A DNA stretch of 64,000 nt from Inia geoffrensis (GCA_036417435.1 CM070904.1:17776835-17840834), one strand, 5' to 3'. Positions 1 to 11,561 are shown, counted from the stretch's first letter. Notes: generated by a model not told the origin, from the letters alone. Numbers and translations are program-made.

Positions 1-303
1 TCCCTAAAAGTCAAATATGTCACAAAACCAAGATCTGAAATAAACATTCATTTTCTCAGCTCTGAAACAAGGTATAGCAGAGAAAGTGACTATGCATTGA
101 TCATTTTCCTTTTGTATAATGACAATGCTTTGAGTGGTTTTGGAATTACTCATAAGCCTGATAAGATGAGAAGAATTGGGGATATTTTCAGATGTGAGGG
201 TTTTCGTTTTTTAAATGCTTTTAGGAACATTCAACATATGGGTGGGAAATTAAATTATTTTACCTCAACATTAAAATTGTTTAAATATCTACCAAAGATA
301 CTG
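1..303. other. Unassigned AT-rich flank
   Basis: I recognise no repeat or gene. A 79-codon frame is present but has no domain and looks like chance. The last bases, AAGATACTG at 295-303, may be the left target-site duplication of the L1 that follows. Confidence 0.5.
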
Positions 304-743
304 GTTTTTAAAATATCTTTCTTGAAGTATAATTGATTTACAATGTTGTGTTAGTTTCAGCTGTACAACAAAGTGAATCAGCTATATGCATACATATATC
401 CCCATATCCCCTCCCTCCCACCTTCCCTATCCCACCCCTCTAGGCCATCACAAAGCACCGAGGTGATCTCCCTGTGCTTTGCAGCAGCTTCCCACTAGCC
501 ATCCATTTAGCACTTGGTAGTGTATATATGTCAATGCTACTCTCTCTCTTCGTCCCAGCTTTCCCTTCTCCCTCAGCGTCCTCAAGTCTATTCTCTATGT
601 CTGCGTCTTTATTCCTGCCCTGCCACTAGGTTCATCAGTACTTTTTTTAGATTCCACATACGTGCTTTAGCATATGGTATTTGTTTTTCTCTTTCTGACT
701 TAACTTCAGACTATGAAGACAGACTCTAGGTCCATCCACCTCA

Positions 744-1196
744 TTACAAATAACTATTTTTCATTCCTTTTATGGCTGAGCAATATTCCATTGTATACAT
801 GTGCCACATCTTCTTTATCCTTTCATCGGTTGATGGACATTTAGGTTGCTTCCACATCCTGGCTATTGTAAATAGAGCTGCCATGAACATTGTGGTACAT
901 GACTCTTTTTGAGTTATGGTTTTTTCAGGGTATATGCCCAGTAGTGGGATTGCTGGGTCATATGGTAGCTCTATTTTTAGTTCTTTAAGGAACCTCCATA
1001 CTGTTCTCCATAGTGGCTGTATCAATTTACATTCCCACCAACAAGGCAAAAGTGTTCCCTTTTCTCCACACCCTCTCCAGCATTTATTGTTTGTAGATTT
1101 TTTGATGATGGCCATTCTGACCGGTGTGAGGTGATACCTCATTGTAGTTTTGATTCGCATTTCTCTAATGATTAGTGATGTTGAGCATCCTGTCAT
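744..1196 (-). pseudogene. L1 ORF2 C-terminal fragment
   Basis: A 150-codon open frame on the minus strand corresponds to the C-terminal part of L1 ORF2p. It contains the cysteine-rich segment [12 protein letters not shown] followed by PCWWEC. In L1 the motif is C-X3-C-X7-H-X4-C, and here the histidine position reads proline, so the knuckle is broken. Downstream are the conserved blocks [17 protein letters not shown] and [10 protein letters not shown]. The frame ends before the usual terminus near the 3' UTR. It is the sense remnant of the 3' half of the inverted L1 and cannot encode a working protein. Confidence 0.8.
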
Positions 1197-2199
1197 GTGT
1201 TTATTGGCAATCTTCTTTGGAGAAATGCCTATTTAGGTCTTCCACCTATTTTTTCATTGGGTTGTTTGTTTTTTTGATCTTGAGCTCCATGAGCTGCTTT
1301 TATATTTTGGAGATTAATCCTTTGTCAGTTGCTTCATTTGCAAATATTGTCTCCCATTCTGAGTGTTGCCTTTCCGTCTTGTTCATGGTTTCCTTTGTTG
1401 CTCAAAACCTTTTAAATTTCATTAGGTCCCATTTGTTTATTTTTGTTTTTATTTCCATCACTCTAGGAGGGGGGTCAAAAGGATCTTGCTGTGATTTATG
1501 TCATAGAGTGTTCTGCCTATGTTTTCCTCTAAGAGTTTGATAGTGTCTGGCCTTACATTTAGGTGTTTGATGCATTTTGAGTCTATTTTTGTGTATGGTG
1601 TTAGGAAGTGTTCTGATTTCATTCTTTTACATGTAGCTGTCCAGCTTTCCCAGCACCTCTTATTGAAGAGGCTTTCTTTTCTCTGTTGTATATTCTTGCC
1701 TCCTTTATCAAAGAAAAGGTGACCATATGTGCTTGGGTTTATATCTGGGCTTTCTATCCTGCTCCATTGATCTATATTTCTTTATTTGTGCCAGTACCAT
1801 ACTGTCTTGATTACCGTAGCTTTGTAGTATGGTCTGAAGTCAGGGAGCCTGATTCCTCCAGCTCTGTTTTCCCTTCTCAAGATTGCTTTGGCTATTCGGC
1901 GTGTTTTGTTTTTCCACACAAATTGTAAAATTTTTTGTTCTGGTTCTGGGAAAAATCCCACTGGTAATTTCATAGGGATTGCAGTGAATCTGCATATTGC
2001 TTTGGGTGGTACAGTCATTTTCACAATGTTGATTCTTCCAATCCAAGAACATGGTATATCTCTCCATCTGTCTGTATCGCCTTTGATTTCTTTCATCAGT
2101 GAAAGTCTTTCATCTTCTGGCTTCTGCATGCAGATCTTTTGCCTCCTTACGTATGTTTATCCTAGGTATTTTATTCTTTTTGTTGCTATGGGAAAAAGA

Positions 2200-3414
2200 A
2201 ACGAAGGAAACAGTAGCTGGTTCTTTGAGAAGATAAAATTGATAAACCTTTAGCCAGACTCATCAGGAAAAAAGGGAGAAGACTCAAATCAACAAAATTT
2301 GAAATAAAAAAGAAGTAACAGCTGACACTGCAGAAATACAAAGGATCATGAGAGATTACGACAAGCAACTATATGCCAGTAAAATGGACAACCTGGAAGA
2401 AATGGACAAATTCTTAGAAAAGTACAACATTCCAAGAATGAACCAGGAAGAAATAGAAAACGTGAACAGATGAATCACAAGCACTGAAATTTGAACTGTG
2501 ATTTAAAACCTTGCAACAAACAAAAGCCCAGGGCCAGATGGCTTCAAAGGAGAATTCTATCAAACATTTAGAGAAGAGCTAACACCTATCCTTCTCAAAC
2601 TCTTCCAAAATACAGCAGAGGGAGGAACACTTCCAAACTCATTCTATGAGGCCACCATCACCCTGATACCAAAAACAGACAAAAATGTCACAAAAAAAGA
2701 AAATTACAGGCCAATATCACTGACGAACATAGATGCAAAAATCCTCAACAAAATACTAGCAAACAGAATCTAACAGCAATTAAAAGGATCATACACCATG
2801 ATCAAGTGGGGTTTATGCCAGGAATGCAAGGATTCTTCAATATATGCAAATCAATCAATGTGATACACCATATTAACAAATTGAAGGATAAAAAAATATG
2901 ATAATCTGAATAGATGCAGAAAAAGCTTTTGACAAATTCAACACCCATTTATGATAAAAACTCTCCAGAAAGTGGGCATAGAGGGAATCTACCTCAACAT
3001 AATAAAAGCCATATATGACAAACCCACAGCCAAGATCATTCTCAATGGTGAAAAACTGAAAGCAGTTTTTCTAAGATCAGGAACAAGACAAGGATGTCCA
3101 CTCTCACCACTTTTATTCAACATAGTTTTGGAAGTCCTAGTGATGGCTATCAGAGAAGAAAAAGAAATAAAATGAATATGAAAAAAAAATGAATATGAAT
3201 TGGAAAAGAAGAAGTAAAACTGTCACTGTTTGTGGATGACATGATACTATATATAGAAAATCCTAATGATGCCACCAGAAAACTACAAGAGCTAATCAAT
3301 GAATTTGGTAAAGTAGCAGGATACAAAATTAATGCACAGAAATCTCTTGCATTCCTATACACTAACAATGAAAAATCAGAAAGAGGAATTAAGGAACCCC
3401 TCCCATTTACCATT
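2200..3414 (+). pseudogene. L1 ORF2 reverse-transcriptase fragment in inverted segment
   Basis: Forward-reading remnant of the L1 reverse transcriptase, broken by several stops and indels. The longest clean pieces are 2951-3175 ([31 protein letters not shown], which is RT motif B) and 3232-3414. The catalytic box at 3229-3240 reads Phe-Val-Asp-Asp, a conservative form of the usual FADD, so both metal-binding aspartates are still encoded. A short direct repeat of ATGAATATGAA near 3171-3199 has inserted extra bases just before it and shifts the frame. About 21 bp of consensus are also missing near 2216. This piece is inverted relative to its own 3' end, so it could never be translated as part of a full ORF2. 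Confidence 0.8.
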
Positions 3415-3420
3415 GCAACA

Positions 3421-4390
3421 GAGGTACTGCTTTATAGTGCTAGTGTGCGTTTAAGAACTGTTACAGTAGTATATTTTATAACCATAGTAACAACAAACAG
3501 AAATGAAGAGCTACTCATAGAGCAAGTGATAAACACAGATCAAACCTGTTTTATGAGCAACAGAGTGGGTTATAACCACATGAGGCTATTTACTGTAATG
3601 ACCAAAGGAACCGATATAAAAGACACAAATTTATTCTTAACTACAGGTACTAAAAAGTCTTCTGAAAGAATTAGTTATATTTCTTTTTCTTTTCTACATT
3701 ACAGAATACAGTTCTTTTGGAAGGCTTTCCCCCCGACCCCCGCAGTTGTTAATCCTCAAAAAAGGAAAAAATGTTGATAGCAAAAATTCTCAACTTAGGA
3801 TTTGTGTCTGCTAATTTGTGTGTCGGTGCCTATTTCTTTCTCTTTATGCCCCAAGCAGTCCTAGATGTACAAGCACTAAATTAAAGCTTGCTGAATCTGA
3901 TTTTTAAATTGTGTGCCCTTATTTTTCTGCAAATAATTTTAGGCAATTTATTTTTCAGAAAGTACATGAACAATAGATATGTAAAAATAGGAAGAATCTA
4001 ATTATAAAGGGGCGCTCAACATTAGGTTCTTGAATAGAGGAGATGGAGAAGTAGAAGAGAAACGTGTGAAGACATAAAATATACTAGATTCTATGTAACT
4101 GAGCTGGAAATTTGATTCTGAGCTGATGGATGATCAAGGGGAAAAGGGAGACTAATTAATTCCCCCAAAATTTGTTGTTTAAAACAATAGGAAAAATACA
4201 TGCATACATACATATGTATGTAGCATTTCCTCAGGGAATTGTATTGAATTAGTAGAAAGAGTAATAAATACCGTATACCCTTTTGTTCACTCTTTTGCCA
4301 GAGAACAATACTTTCAACTAATCTTGGGAGCACTTGTGAGTAAGGGGGTGGAGGATTAAAAAAAAGAGTCCTATAACTCCTCCCCAATTC
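3421..4390. other. Unassigned AT-rich stretch
   Basis: I see no gene, RNA or recognised repeat. The forward frame running out of the L1 (to 3777) and the 150-codon minus-strand frame at 4091-4543 are low-complexity and lack any recognisable domain; I treat both as chance. Confidence 0.4.
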
Positions 4391-5745
4391 ATTTTTTAAA
4401 TTATTGAAGTATAATATATATATCATAAAATCCACCCATTTTAAAGGTACAATTTGATAAGCTCTGCTAAATATATATACGCATGTAACTTCTACCACAA
4501 TCAAGATAAAGAACATTTGTGTCACCCTCGAGATTTTTCTCATTCCCCATTTCAGTCAGTACTCCCACCTGTAGCAAGTTTTACCATTTTCAACTTTTTT
4601 TTTAACTTATTAGATTTTTTAATCAAAAATACATGCTTCTGAAATTACAAAATATAACTTGACTGAAATTTTAAGTTAATAGTATTCCCTCTAACAGTGT
4701 ACTCCTAGGCTCATCACTACTCCAGATTAGAAGTCTGATATGTATAATTTTCCAAACCTATCTCTGGATTTATTTAAACACTTATCACATATATACAATC
4801 CGTATTTCTTTAAATGTGATTTTACCATTTACGTTACTATGCAATTTGCTTTCGTTTACTTTTCCATTTCTCTGAATTGCACACAATGGACAGCTCTCCA
4901 GATTAATGCTCATGCACTCTCATTTTTAAAAATAGATGTACCTACCTTAGCTTATTTTAATTGATGAAATATGCCTGAATTCAGGGGTTTTTTTGAATTT
5001 TATTATTATTATTTTTATACAGCAGGTTCTTATTAGTTATCTATTTTATACATATTAGTGTATATATGTCAATCCCAACCTCCCAATTCATCACACCACC
5101 ACTTCCACCGCCACCAATTTCAGATTTTTGTCCTCAAACAATACTGCAGCAAGTGTATTTTATGTAAAATGATTTATTTAGGCTTGTATGGCCATAAAAT
5201 AGTTTTCTAATTGGAATCTCTGGGTAAAATACCCTGAACATTTGATAATGAAAACTGATATCACCAGGTTATAGCAACTTAAATTTTTACCCAAAGTTAA
5301 AGAGACTTTGGGCTCTAGGTACTGAAAATCTTATAGTTTCCCTTACTGCCACATGTGTAATTTAAATGAAAACAAAACTAACAGTAAAGTTATGTAAGAA
5401 AATCCAACACAACTCTGACTTCTCATGATGATTAACTTCGTATATCTTTTAAAATGTTAAGTATCAGAAACTCCAAATAAAATTTTGGAGAGCCTGCTTT
5501 TTTTAAAGATATATCACAATACTGTTCCCACCAGCAATAAATAACTGTTTTGTGTATAATTTTCTTATTAGCACCAGATTATATCAACCTTCAAAAATGT
5601 TGAATATCTGAAGGACAAAAAAAAGTATCTCCTATTTGTTTTAATTTACATTTTTCTGACTGGTAGGTTTGAGAACCTTTTCATGGATTTAATATCTATT
5701 TGCATTTACTCATTTGTAAATGTGTTGCTTAAAAATAAATTTCAG
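4391..5745 (-). mobile_element. Ancient L1 (L1M-type) 3' region
   Basis: The segment at 4391-4580 (TTATTGAAGTATAATATAT, then CCACAATCAAGATAAAGAAC) matches the complement of the 3' end of old mammalian L1M elements. After an interruption, 5128-5745 continues in the same orientation with the degenerate signature of the region around the ORF2 end (ACTGTTCCCACCAGCAATAA, then TTTAATTTACATTTTTCTGA). Divergence is high and all reading frames are destroyed. The younger L1 tail at 4985-5119 sits between the two halves. Confidence 0.55.
4985..5119 (-). mobile_element. Short L1 3'-end fragment
   Basis: This shares a long, nearly identical block (ATACAGCAGGTTCTTATTAG onward to CCAATCCCAACCTCCCAATT) with the fragment at 43499-43631. 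Both are complements of a cetartiodactyl L1 3' UTR whose forward form also appears near 55397-55430. The T-rich left edge corresponds to the poly(A) tail. It is a severely 5'-truncated insertion into the older L1 around it. The flanks AATTCAG and AATTTCAG may be a decayed target duplication. Confidence 0.6.
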
Positions 5746-5754
5746 GAGCTTGTC

Positions 5755-5865
5755 TCACATAATCCTATCACAATTCTGTGCAGTTAGATATTAACGTCAT
5801 TTGGCAAATGAGAACACCAAAGCTCAAAACATTTACCAGGCATAGGTCAGGCCCCAGACAATAGA
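5755..5865 (+). mobile_element. MIR SINE fragment
   Basis: The order CACATAATCCTATCACAATT, then a short spacer, then GGCAAATGAGAACACCAAAG matches the core of a MIR element (regional consensus: tcctcacaacaaccctatgagg ... gatgaggaaactgaggc). It is highly diverged and partial. No function is inferred. Confidence 0.5.
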
Positions 5866-6129
5866 GAGGAACAAGAATCGTTATCTGCGTTTGAGGATCT
5901 CATAATCTTCGACCATATCATGCTTTCTAGAACGTGTTTCCTCTCCCAACTTTGGCTGTCAAATTTTCTATTTTATAGTACCCTTCAGGGTTCTCCCCAC
6001 CAATGGAAATGGTGCTGAATCCTGGGAGAGAGGAGAGAAGAAACATTTGTTACTAGATTCTTTTTTTGCCCTCCTGGGGAACACCGTACATATATCAAAG
6101 AGAAAGAATGGTTGTTTTGAATGCATTTT

Positions 6130-6360
6130 CTTGTTTAGACACTTACTATGTGCTGAGTGCAAAGGAACAAAGGGAGTATGAAAAACAAAGTTTTGTCCTG
6201 GAAAGGAAGTGGATAGCAGAGACAGCCAAGTAACTACATGCAGCATCTTCTGGAGTGGGAAAAACTACACAGAGGGCACTCTAGGAGCAACCTTGGCATT
6301 CAGGTGTTAGGGGGGCTTCTTAGAGGATGTGGCACTTGGTAAGTTCCTGAAATTGTAATC
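6130..6360 (+). mobile_element. L2 LINE fragment
   Basis: ACTTACTATGTGCTGAGTGC, followed by GGAGCAACCTTGGCATTCAG and GGGGGGCTTCTTAGAGGATG, follows the order of the L2 3' region. It is diverged and partial; the boundaries are approximate. Confidence 0.45.
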
Positions 6361-6648
6361 TGAGACTTGTCCGGGCACTTTTAGTCCTGTTTCCGTATAG
6401 ATATGCATGCCAAAGCAGACTGTGCACTCTGGTGCTACTCACTGTGTACCACTAGCCACACTCGTCTCCTTCCTTTTTTGTGATTCTTTTTGAAGGTGGT
6501 TCATTTTAGACCAAGTTCCCCAGCAAATGTTTTAGAGCCAACCTTAGCTTGCCCATAAACCATAACAATGAAAAGATAAGATTAAACTCTAAAATGTGTC
6601 TCCAGGCACATTTAATGGTAAATAGCAAAAAAAAAAAAAAGTATTTAC

Positions 6649-6784
6649 CTGAATGAAATGAAAACACTAATTTGAAAAGATACATGCACCCCAATGTTCA
6701 TAGCAGCATTATTTACAATTGCCAAGATATGGAAGCAACCTAAGTGTCCATCAACAGATGAGTGGATTAAAAAGGTGTGATAAG

Positions 6785-6828
<44 letters not shown>

Positions 6829-7230
6829 ATTATATACATATATATAATGGAATACTACTCAGCCATAAAAAAGGATGAAACTTTGCCATTTGCAGCCACA
6901 TGGATAGATTTGTAGGGCATCACGCTAAATGAAATATGTCAGACAATGATAAATATGGTATGAATTGCTTATATGTGGAATCAAAAAGTACAACAAACTA
7001 ATGAATATAACGTAAAAGAAGCAGACTTACTGATACAGAGAACAAATTAGTGGTTACCAGTTGGTGGGGGCAATATATGGGTGGGAGAGTGGGAGGTACA
7101 AACTATTGGGTGTGAGACAGGCTCAAGGGTATATTATACAACACAGGGAATATAGCCAATATTTTGTAATAACTGTACATGTAAAGTAACCTTTAAACAT
7201 TGTATAAAAACACAAAATTTTTTAAAAATA
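6649..7230 (+). mobile_element. 5'-truncated older L1 3' end
   Basis: The sequence reads forward through the last codons of L1 ORF2 (CCAATGTTCATAGCAGCATT, GGAATACTACTCAGCCATAA) into an older L1 3' UTR with CAATATTTTGTAATAACTG and a short A-rich end near 7220-7230. The family is older than the two large L1s in this window, because the 3' UTR wording differs from theirs. A TA dinucleotide run has expanded inside it. The coding part is interrupted and cannot be translated. Confidence 0.75.
6788..6824. repeat. (TA)n microsatellite inside L1
   Basis: An uninterrupted alternating AT run of about 37 bases lies within the L1 ORF2 3' end, at a site where L1 normally has a short TATA-rich stretch. It is likely to be length-polymorphic. 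Confidence 0.9.
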
Positions 7231-7264
7231 GCAAAAACATCTGATTTTAACATGGTATTTCCTT

Positions 7265-7790
7265 TTCAAAGAAAAAACAAGTTTGGGTCCCACCAGAGGG
7301 GGAGGGAACATCGAGGATGCAGTAGCTGTGTTGAGTATTAAAACTGAAGCAAGATACCAGAAAAGGGCATCCTGAGATGGAGGGAGGAGTCTATAAAACA
7401 GAAGAATTGACATGAACAAAGGCCTTAGGTTATGTAGGGACACTAGGTGAGCTAGGAAAGAGCAAATTTTTCATGCAGCTGCAGAACGAAGCGTGAGGAA
7501 AATGGTGGCCAGGGCCAGATCTCTAAAGGGTGTTCCAGGAACTTGGTTTTACTGAACAGGCAAAAGGAAACTTCCCTTGGAATTTAACCAGGTTCGTGAG
7601 TGATGAGCTCTGACTAAAGAAATTTCATTCCAGTTGTAAAATGAGGAATGGATTGGAGAGGAGTGCAATTCAGAAGGACTCAGATGGACTCTTGGAAGCA
7701 ATCTGGCAGAGAGCGGAGCGTCTCTGGAAGAGGCAGTGGCTGTACTGTTGAAGCCTGCCTCTCTCTCTTTCCCAAAGAGCACAGCTATTT
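7265..7790 (+). mobile_element. L2-like ancient repeat
   Basis: Purine-rich sequence with the word order GGAGGGAGGAGTCTATAAAA, AACAAAGGCCTTAGGTTATG, GTGGCCAGGGCCAGATCTCT resembles the long 3' region of L2 as seen more clearly at 17015-17830. It is diverged and the family is uncertain. Confidence 0.35.
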
Positions 7791-7799
7791 CTCTCAAGA

Positions 7800-7930
7800 T
7801 TGCTCTCCCCACTCATTCATTCATACATGCATTCGTTCATTCAACGAATATTTATTTTGCTCCTTTTATAAACACTGAGGATACAGCAGTAAGCAAAACC
7901 ATTTCCCCTCTCACCGAGATTGTGACATCC
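7800..7930 (+). mobile_element. L2-like 3' fragment
   Basis: TTCATTCAACGAATATTTATT followed by GGATACAGCAGTAAGCAAAAC is a familiar L2 3' motif series. The piece is short and partial. Confidence 0.5.
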
Positions 7931-8159
7931 TTATAGTACAACTAACTTCCTCACACTTTATGAAATGTCTGCTTCAGTGCTTAGTTATTCCAGGACCTAA
8001 AGGAAAACACGACTTCTGACGACATTTCAAGCCCCAAGACAAAGGGTGGGATATTTGGATAAAAAATAGATAAATAAAATAAAAACAAACACTTTACTTT
8101 CTTGAAATTATATCATGTAGGTTAACTAAATGCTTTCCTACTCATAATATTACCGTCAC

Positions 8160-8985
8160 AGTTTCAACACTTAATGACAATTTATTTTCTGCAAAGCACT
8201 ATCCTGAATGTTTTCCGTGCATTAGCTCATTTAAGCCTTACAAGGATGTAATAAATTCAGAACAGGGGTAGCCAGAATAATGGCTCCTCAAAAGATGCCC
8301 ACATCTTAATCCCCAGAATCCAGTACTATATTATATTACATAACAAAAGTGACTTTGCAGACGTAATTAAGTTAAAGGTATTGAGATGGTGAGACTTTCC
8401 TGTGTTATCCAGGTAGGCCCAGTGTAATCACACGAACCCTCAAAAGTGGAGAACTTTTCCCACTTGTAGTCCAAGAGCCAGCTGTGACAACAGAAGAAAG
8501 GACTGAGAAATGGTGGCTTGAGAAGTAGCTCTGTTTCTGGTTCTGAGACATTGGGGGCTATGTGTTAGGACCAGAGAGAGGTCTCTAGGAGCTGAAGTTG
8601 ACAGCTAGCAAGGAAACAGAGACTTCAGTTGTACAACTGCATGGAAGTAATCCCACCAAGAAGTGAGTGAACAGGAAACGGATTCTCCCCTAGAGCCTCC
8701 AGAAGGGGATGTAGTCTTGCCAGCATGTAGAGTTTAGCCTGTTGAGACCTGTACTGGCTTCTGACCTCCAGAACACAACATTTGTGTTGCTTAAGTCACT
8801 CCATTTGTGGGAATTGTTTTACAGCAGTAATAGGAAACTAACACAAGGATTATGATTATATTTTTTAAGTGATGAGGAAACAGAGGCTCGGTGATTTAAG
8901 CTACTGTGCTCATTTGAGGCAATAAAGAGACTAAGCTAGGATTTGAACCTAGCGAACTCTGGTTTCCGTGTCCATACTTTTCCTC
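8160..8985 (+). mobile_element. MIR SINE split by an LTR
   Basis: The left half at 8160-8258 contains ATTAGCTCATTTAAGCCTTA. The right half at 8850-8985 resumes with GATGAGGAAACAGAGGCTCG and ATTTGAACCTAGCGAACTCT. Together they give a MIR in consensus order, interrupted by about 590 bp of LTR-like DNA. The MIR is therefore older than the LTR insertion. Confidence 0.65.
8259..8847 (+). mobile_element. MaLR (MLT1-like) solo LTR
   Basis: The motif order is typical of MaLR LTRs: GACTTTGCAGACGTAATTAAG, ATTCTCCCCTAGAGCCTCCA, CTTCTGACCTCCAGAACA, and the end AATAGGAAACTAACACAA. It interrupts a MIR whose halves flank it, as expected for an insertion. No internal retroviral sequence is seen, so this is a solo LTR. 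The exact subfamily is uncertain and the left boundary could be off by ten or more bases. Confidence 0.6.
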
Positions 8986-9229
8986 TATCGCTGACTTCAC
9001 TTGAGTTTGGGCATTAAGTTACTTATTTTAAATAGCTGACATCTTAGAAAGTATGTTTTCTTTGAGAAATTATTGTGTTACGCAATGTGTCCTAGGAAAT
9101 TATAAGATTGATGTGTTTCATGGATTTAGAACAATATTGAAATCAAAGATAATTTCCAAACTCCAGATATGGGAACAAAAAAGGGAACTTAGTGCCTGAA
9201 AAAAAACATTACGGGGAGATTGGTTCAGT

Positions 9230-9345
9230 CATTGTTTTACTGAAAGAAGATGGTTCTTTGTACAGAAGAGAAAATTGAAGCCTAGGTTTTAAGCGGCTTA
9301 CACATGGTCCTTGAGCAATTTGGCAGAGCTGGGACCAGAGCTCGG
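9230..9345 (+). mobile_element. MIR SINE fragment
   Basis: CAGAAGAGAAAATTGAAGCC, then GCTTACACATGGTCCTTGAG, then GCAGAGCTGGGACCAGAGCT follow the MIR core order. The fragment is short and diverged. Confidence 0.45.
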
Positions 9346-9401
9346 TAAAGCAGAGAAGTCATCCCTTAAGAAGAGCTGAGAAGATGAGAGATGTCTAGGA
9401 G

Positions 9402-9402
<1 letters not shown>

Positions 9403-9443
<41 letters not shown>
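9403..9443. repeat. (TG)n microsatellite
   Basis: About 20 uninterrupted TG units. Such runs can adopt left-handed DNA and are usually polymorphic. Confidence 0.95.
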
Positions 9444-9445
<2 letters not shown>

Positions 9446-9689
9446 TAAGGGATTGGGTTGGGGGTCTGGTGATATGTGGGGAACGTACGGAATTCAGCCT
9501 GGCTCTGTGTGTCTATGCTCATGCCTCATCCAGGGTAAGTAAAAAGTGTTTTTCCCCTTGATTATACAATGAGTGCCTGTCTTATTTAGAATTGTTGGAG
9601 AATATAACTAACTATAAAATAATAAAATATAAAAGAATTCATAATAGCTGTAATCTACTGAATTTTCTGTTTGTGCCTCTAAATCACTC

Positions 9690-9995
9690 GTCACCCTTTT
9701 CCCCTAGCTAAGCTTCCCCTCAGTTCTGTGTCCCGGGAAGCTGACCCTTACAGACGTAGGACCTCTGTCTGGTCCACCAGCTTCTGACTGGTTTCAGCCA
9801 ATGGGAGGAACAGGCAGGAGATAGGAGGGTAGGAGGGAAAGTGAGGTCAGCAGGACTAGGTCCCTCTAGTTGTTGAGGCTCCTCCCATGTAGCTTCCCTC
9901 TATCATTTCCCTGCTCTGCTCTTGCCTCTTCAGACTTAAACGTGGTGATAACTTCCTGCACTACCCCTTGTTGGTACCACGAATTAGCTCTCTCA
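9690..9995 (+). mobile_element. Ancient interspersed repeat, family unknown
   Basis: Relatively GC-rich sequence with CTGGTTTCAGCCAATGGGAG, CAGGCAGGAGATAGGAGGG and CACTACCCCTTGTTGGTACC. I recognise this wording from a dispersed mammalian repeat but cannot name the family with confidence. No open frame or promoter is evident. Confidence 0.35.
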
Positions 9996-11303
9996 TCTTT
10001 TTTTTTTTAACTTGCAACTAAAAGCATGATGCCCAAAACAGCAAGAAATTCCATTTAACCCAGAGATTAATAGGTTCTTGATTAAGAGTCTGAAGCAATG
10101 TACCAAAAAGTACTGTGAAGAATCAGGAAATAGAGTTGATAGTATTCAGAGAAATAGGCCATCAAAAATGCAAATAAAATTATTTTGAAAGTCTTATGTC
10201 CTTTAATATATTTTTTTTAATTCTCACAACATAAATATCAGGACAGAATTTAAATGAAGAAGAAGTATTTTATTAGAAAGTAACCTGAAAATACCATGAA
10301 TGTCTCCAATGGGCACGATAAAGCACTATATTCTAGTATATGCCCTGGCGACTAGCCCGTTGTCCATGTAAAATGTTGTACTGTTTGCAAAAAAACTGGA
10401 AGCTGTGTCTTTTGCTGACCATTAGTTCAGGAGTCTCTTGTAATCCACCATGACAGGTATTGGCAAACTATGTTCTCAATATTCTATCCAATTAGATGTT
10501 GACAATGGAGGGAGAAGGCCATTATTCAACATAGCCTTGGTGATAGACTAGAGAACAACTTCTTACCTTGGTCAAGGCAGCTGACTACCAGCCTTAGTTT
10601 TGTCATCTGTCAAATACTTATAAATTTTACATGCCCTAAGTACTGCCTTATAAAGTTCTTGCAAAGCTCAAAAGACAAAAGCAAAACAAAACAAAACAAA
10701 ACATGGTACTACCTCAAAGCTAGGTATTCTTGAGATAAGACACCTGTGGAAGACAACAGATTTTGGCTTGCTTTACGAACCTTCCTACTGCCTTACATGA
10801 GCACCAGAAAGCTGTAATCTCTAGGCCCAGATTTGAGCTAAAGTTGCTTCTGTATTATGAGCCCATAAAGAATCTGCTCAGTTGGGTCAGGCTTTGCCTA
10901 CTAGACTCTCAAGTATATTCCATAAAAACTTGTGAGGCATGGAGATACCAGACTCTATCCTATCTGTGGTTTTCAAGGTAGGTATAGTCAGCCATACAAA
11001 TAATAAATAAGAATTCTCAAAGGAAGGACTTGACAAAAACATGTAATATGGTTCCATTCCAGAGCCAGGACTTGACCAAACTGATGAATTCTGTTGGATC
11101 ATTGTATACACATAGACACAGTTTTAGCCTAATTGTATCAAGTATTAGAAATTTAAAAGTTGCTTCATGTCACGCTTCCTATATAGTGTTGTTGGTTTGG
11201 ATCAGCGTTACAGTTCTTTTCTGTAAACTCTCATAAATGAGTTGTTCTGAACCCGTTTAAAATTTCGAATTTTCTGTGTCAGTGATTATTGTTTCTATTA
11301 GAG
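9996..11303. other. Unassigned stretch with (CAAAA)n
   Basis: Mostly unique-looking AT-rich DNA. A short (CAAAA)n tract lies near 10682-10701. The small open frames (60-75 codons) lack domains and I regard them as chance. Confidence 0.4.
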
Positions 11304-11320
11304 AAAAGAAATGAGCCTTG

Positions 11321-11544
11321 GGCTTCCCTGGTGGCGCAGTGGTTGAAAGTCCGCCTGCCGATGCAGGGGACACGGGTTCGTGCCCCGGTCTGGGAGGATC
11401 CCACATGCCGCGGAGCGGCTGGGCCCGTGAGCCATGGCCGCTGAGCCTGCGCGTCCAGAGCCTGTGCTCCGCAACGGGAGAGGCCACAACAGTGAGAGGC
11501 CCATGTACCGCAAAAACAAAAACTAAAACAACAACAACAACAAA
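11321..11544 (+). mobile_element. CHR SINE (short type)
   Basis: tRNA-derived SINE starting GGCTTCCCTGGTGGCGCAGT. Pol III promoter elements are visible: a box A-like TGGCGCAGTGG and a box B-like GGTTCGTGCCC. The tail is A-rich, with ACAACAACAACAAC. A perfect 17 bp target-site duplication, AAAAGAAATGAGCCTTG, flanks it at 11304-11320 and 11545-11561. The tail and duplication indicate mobilisation by L1-type machinery. The perfect duplication suggests a relatively recent insertion. Open frames of 70-107 codons across it are not genes. Confidence 0.93.
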
Positions 11545-11561
11545 AAAAGAAATGAGCCTTG

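Larger units (their letters stand above)
304..3420 (-). mobile_element. 5'-inverted (twin-primed) truncated L1
   Basis: One L1 insertion in two opposed pieces. Positions 304-2191 read as the complement of the L1 3' UTR and C-terminal ORF2, ending at a T-rich stub near 304-311 that stands for the poly(A) tail. Positions 2192-3420 read forward as the upstream ORF2 reverse-transcriptase region. The two pieces meet at the same consensus point: the forward piece ends in CCATTGCAACA and the reverse piece begins with the complement of that stretch, so they are complementary halves of one element. This is the structure expected from twin priming during target-primed reverse transcription. The flanks AAGATACTG (295-303) and GAGGTACTG (3421-3429) match at 7 of 9 bases and may be a decayed target duplication. 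Everything upstream of mid-ORF2 is missing. Confidence 0.85.

Noticed and set aside
3232..3777. 181-codon frame starting in L1 and running into flank
   Set aside because: The first 60 codons are L1 RT; the rest is chance extension across the insertion boundary, with no domain.
4091..4543. 150-codon minus-strand frame
   Set aside because: It runs into an ancient L1 3' region and low-complexity sequence; no domain.
9403..9443. Regulatory Z-DNA element
   Set aside because: A plain TG microsatellite with no nearby promoter or gene.
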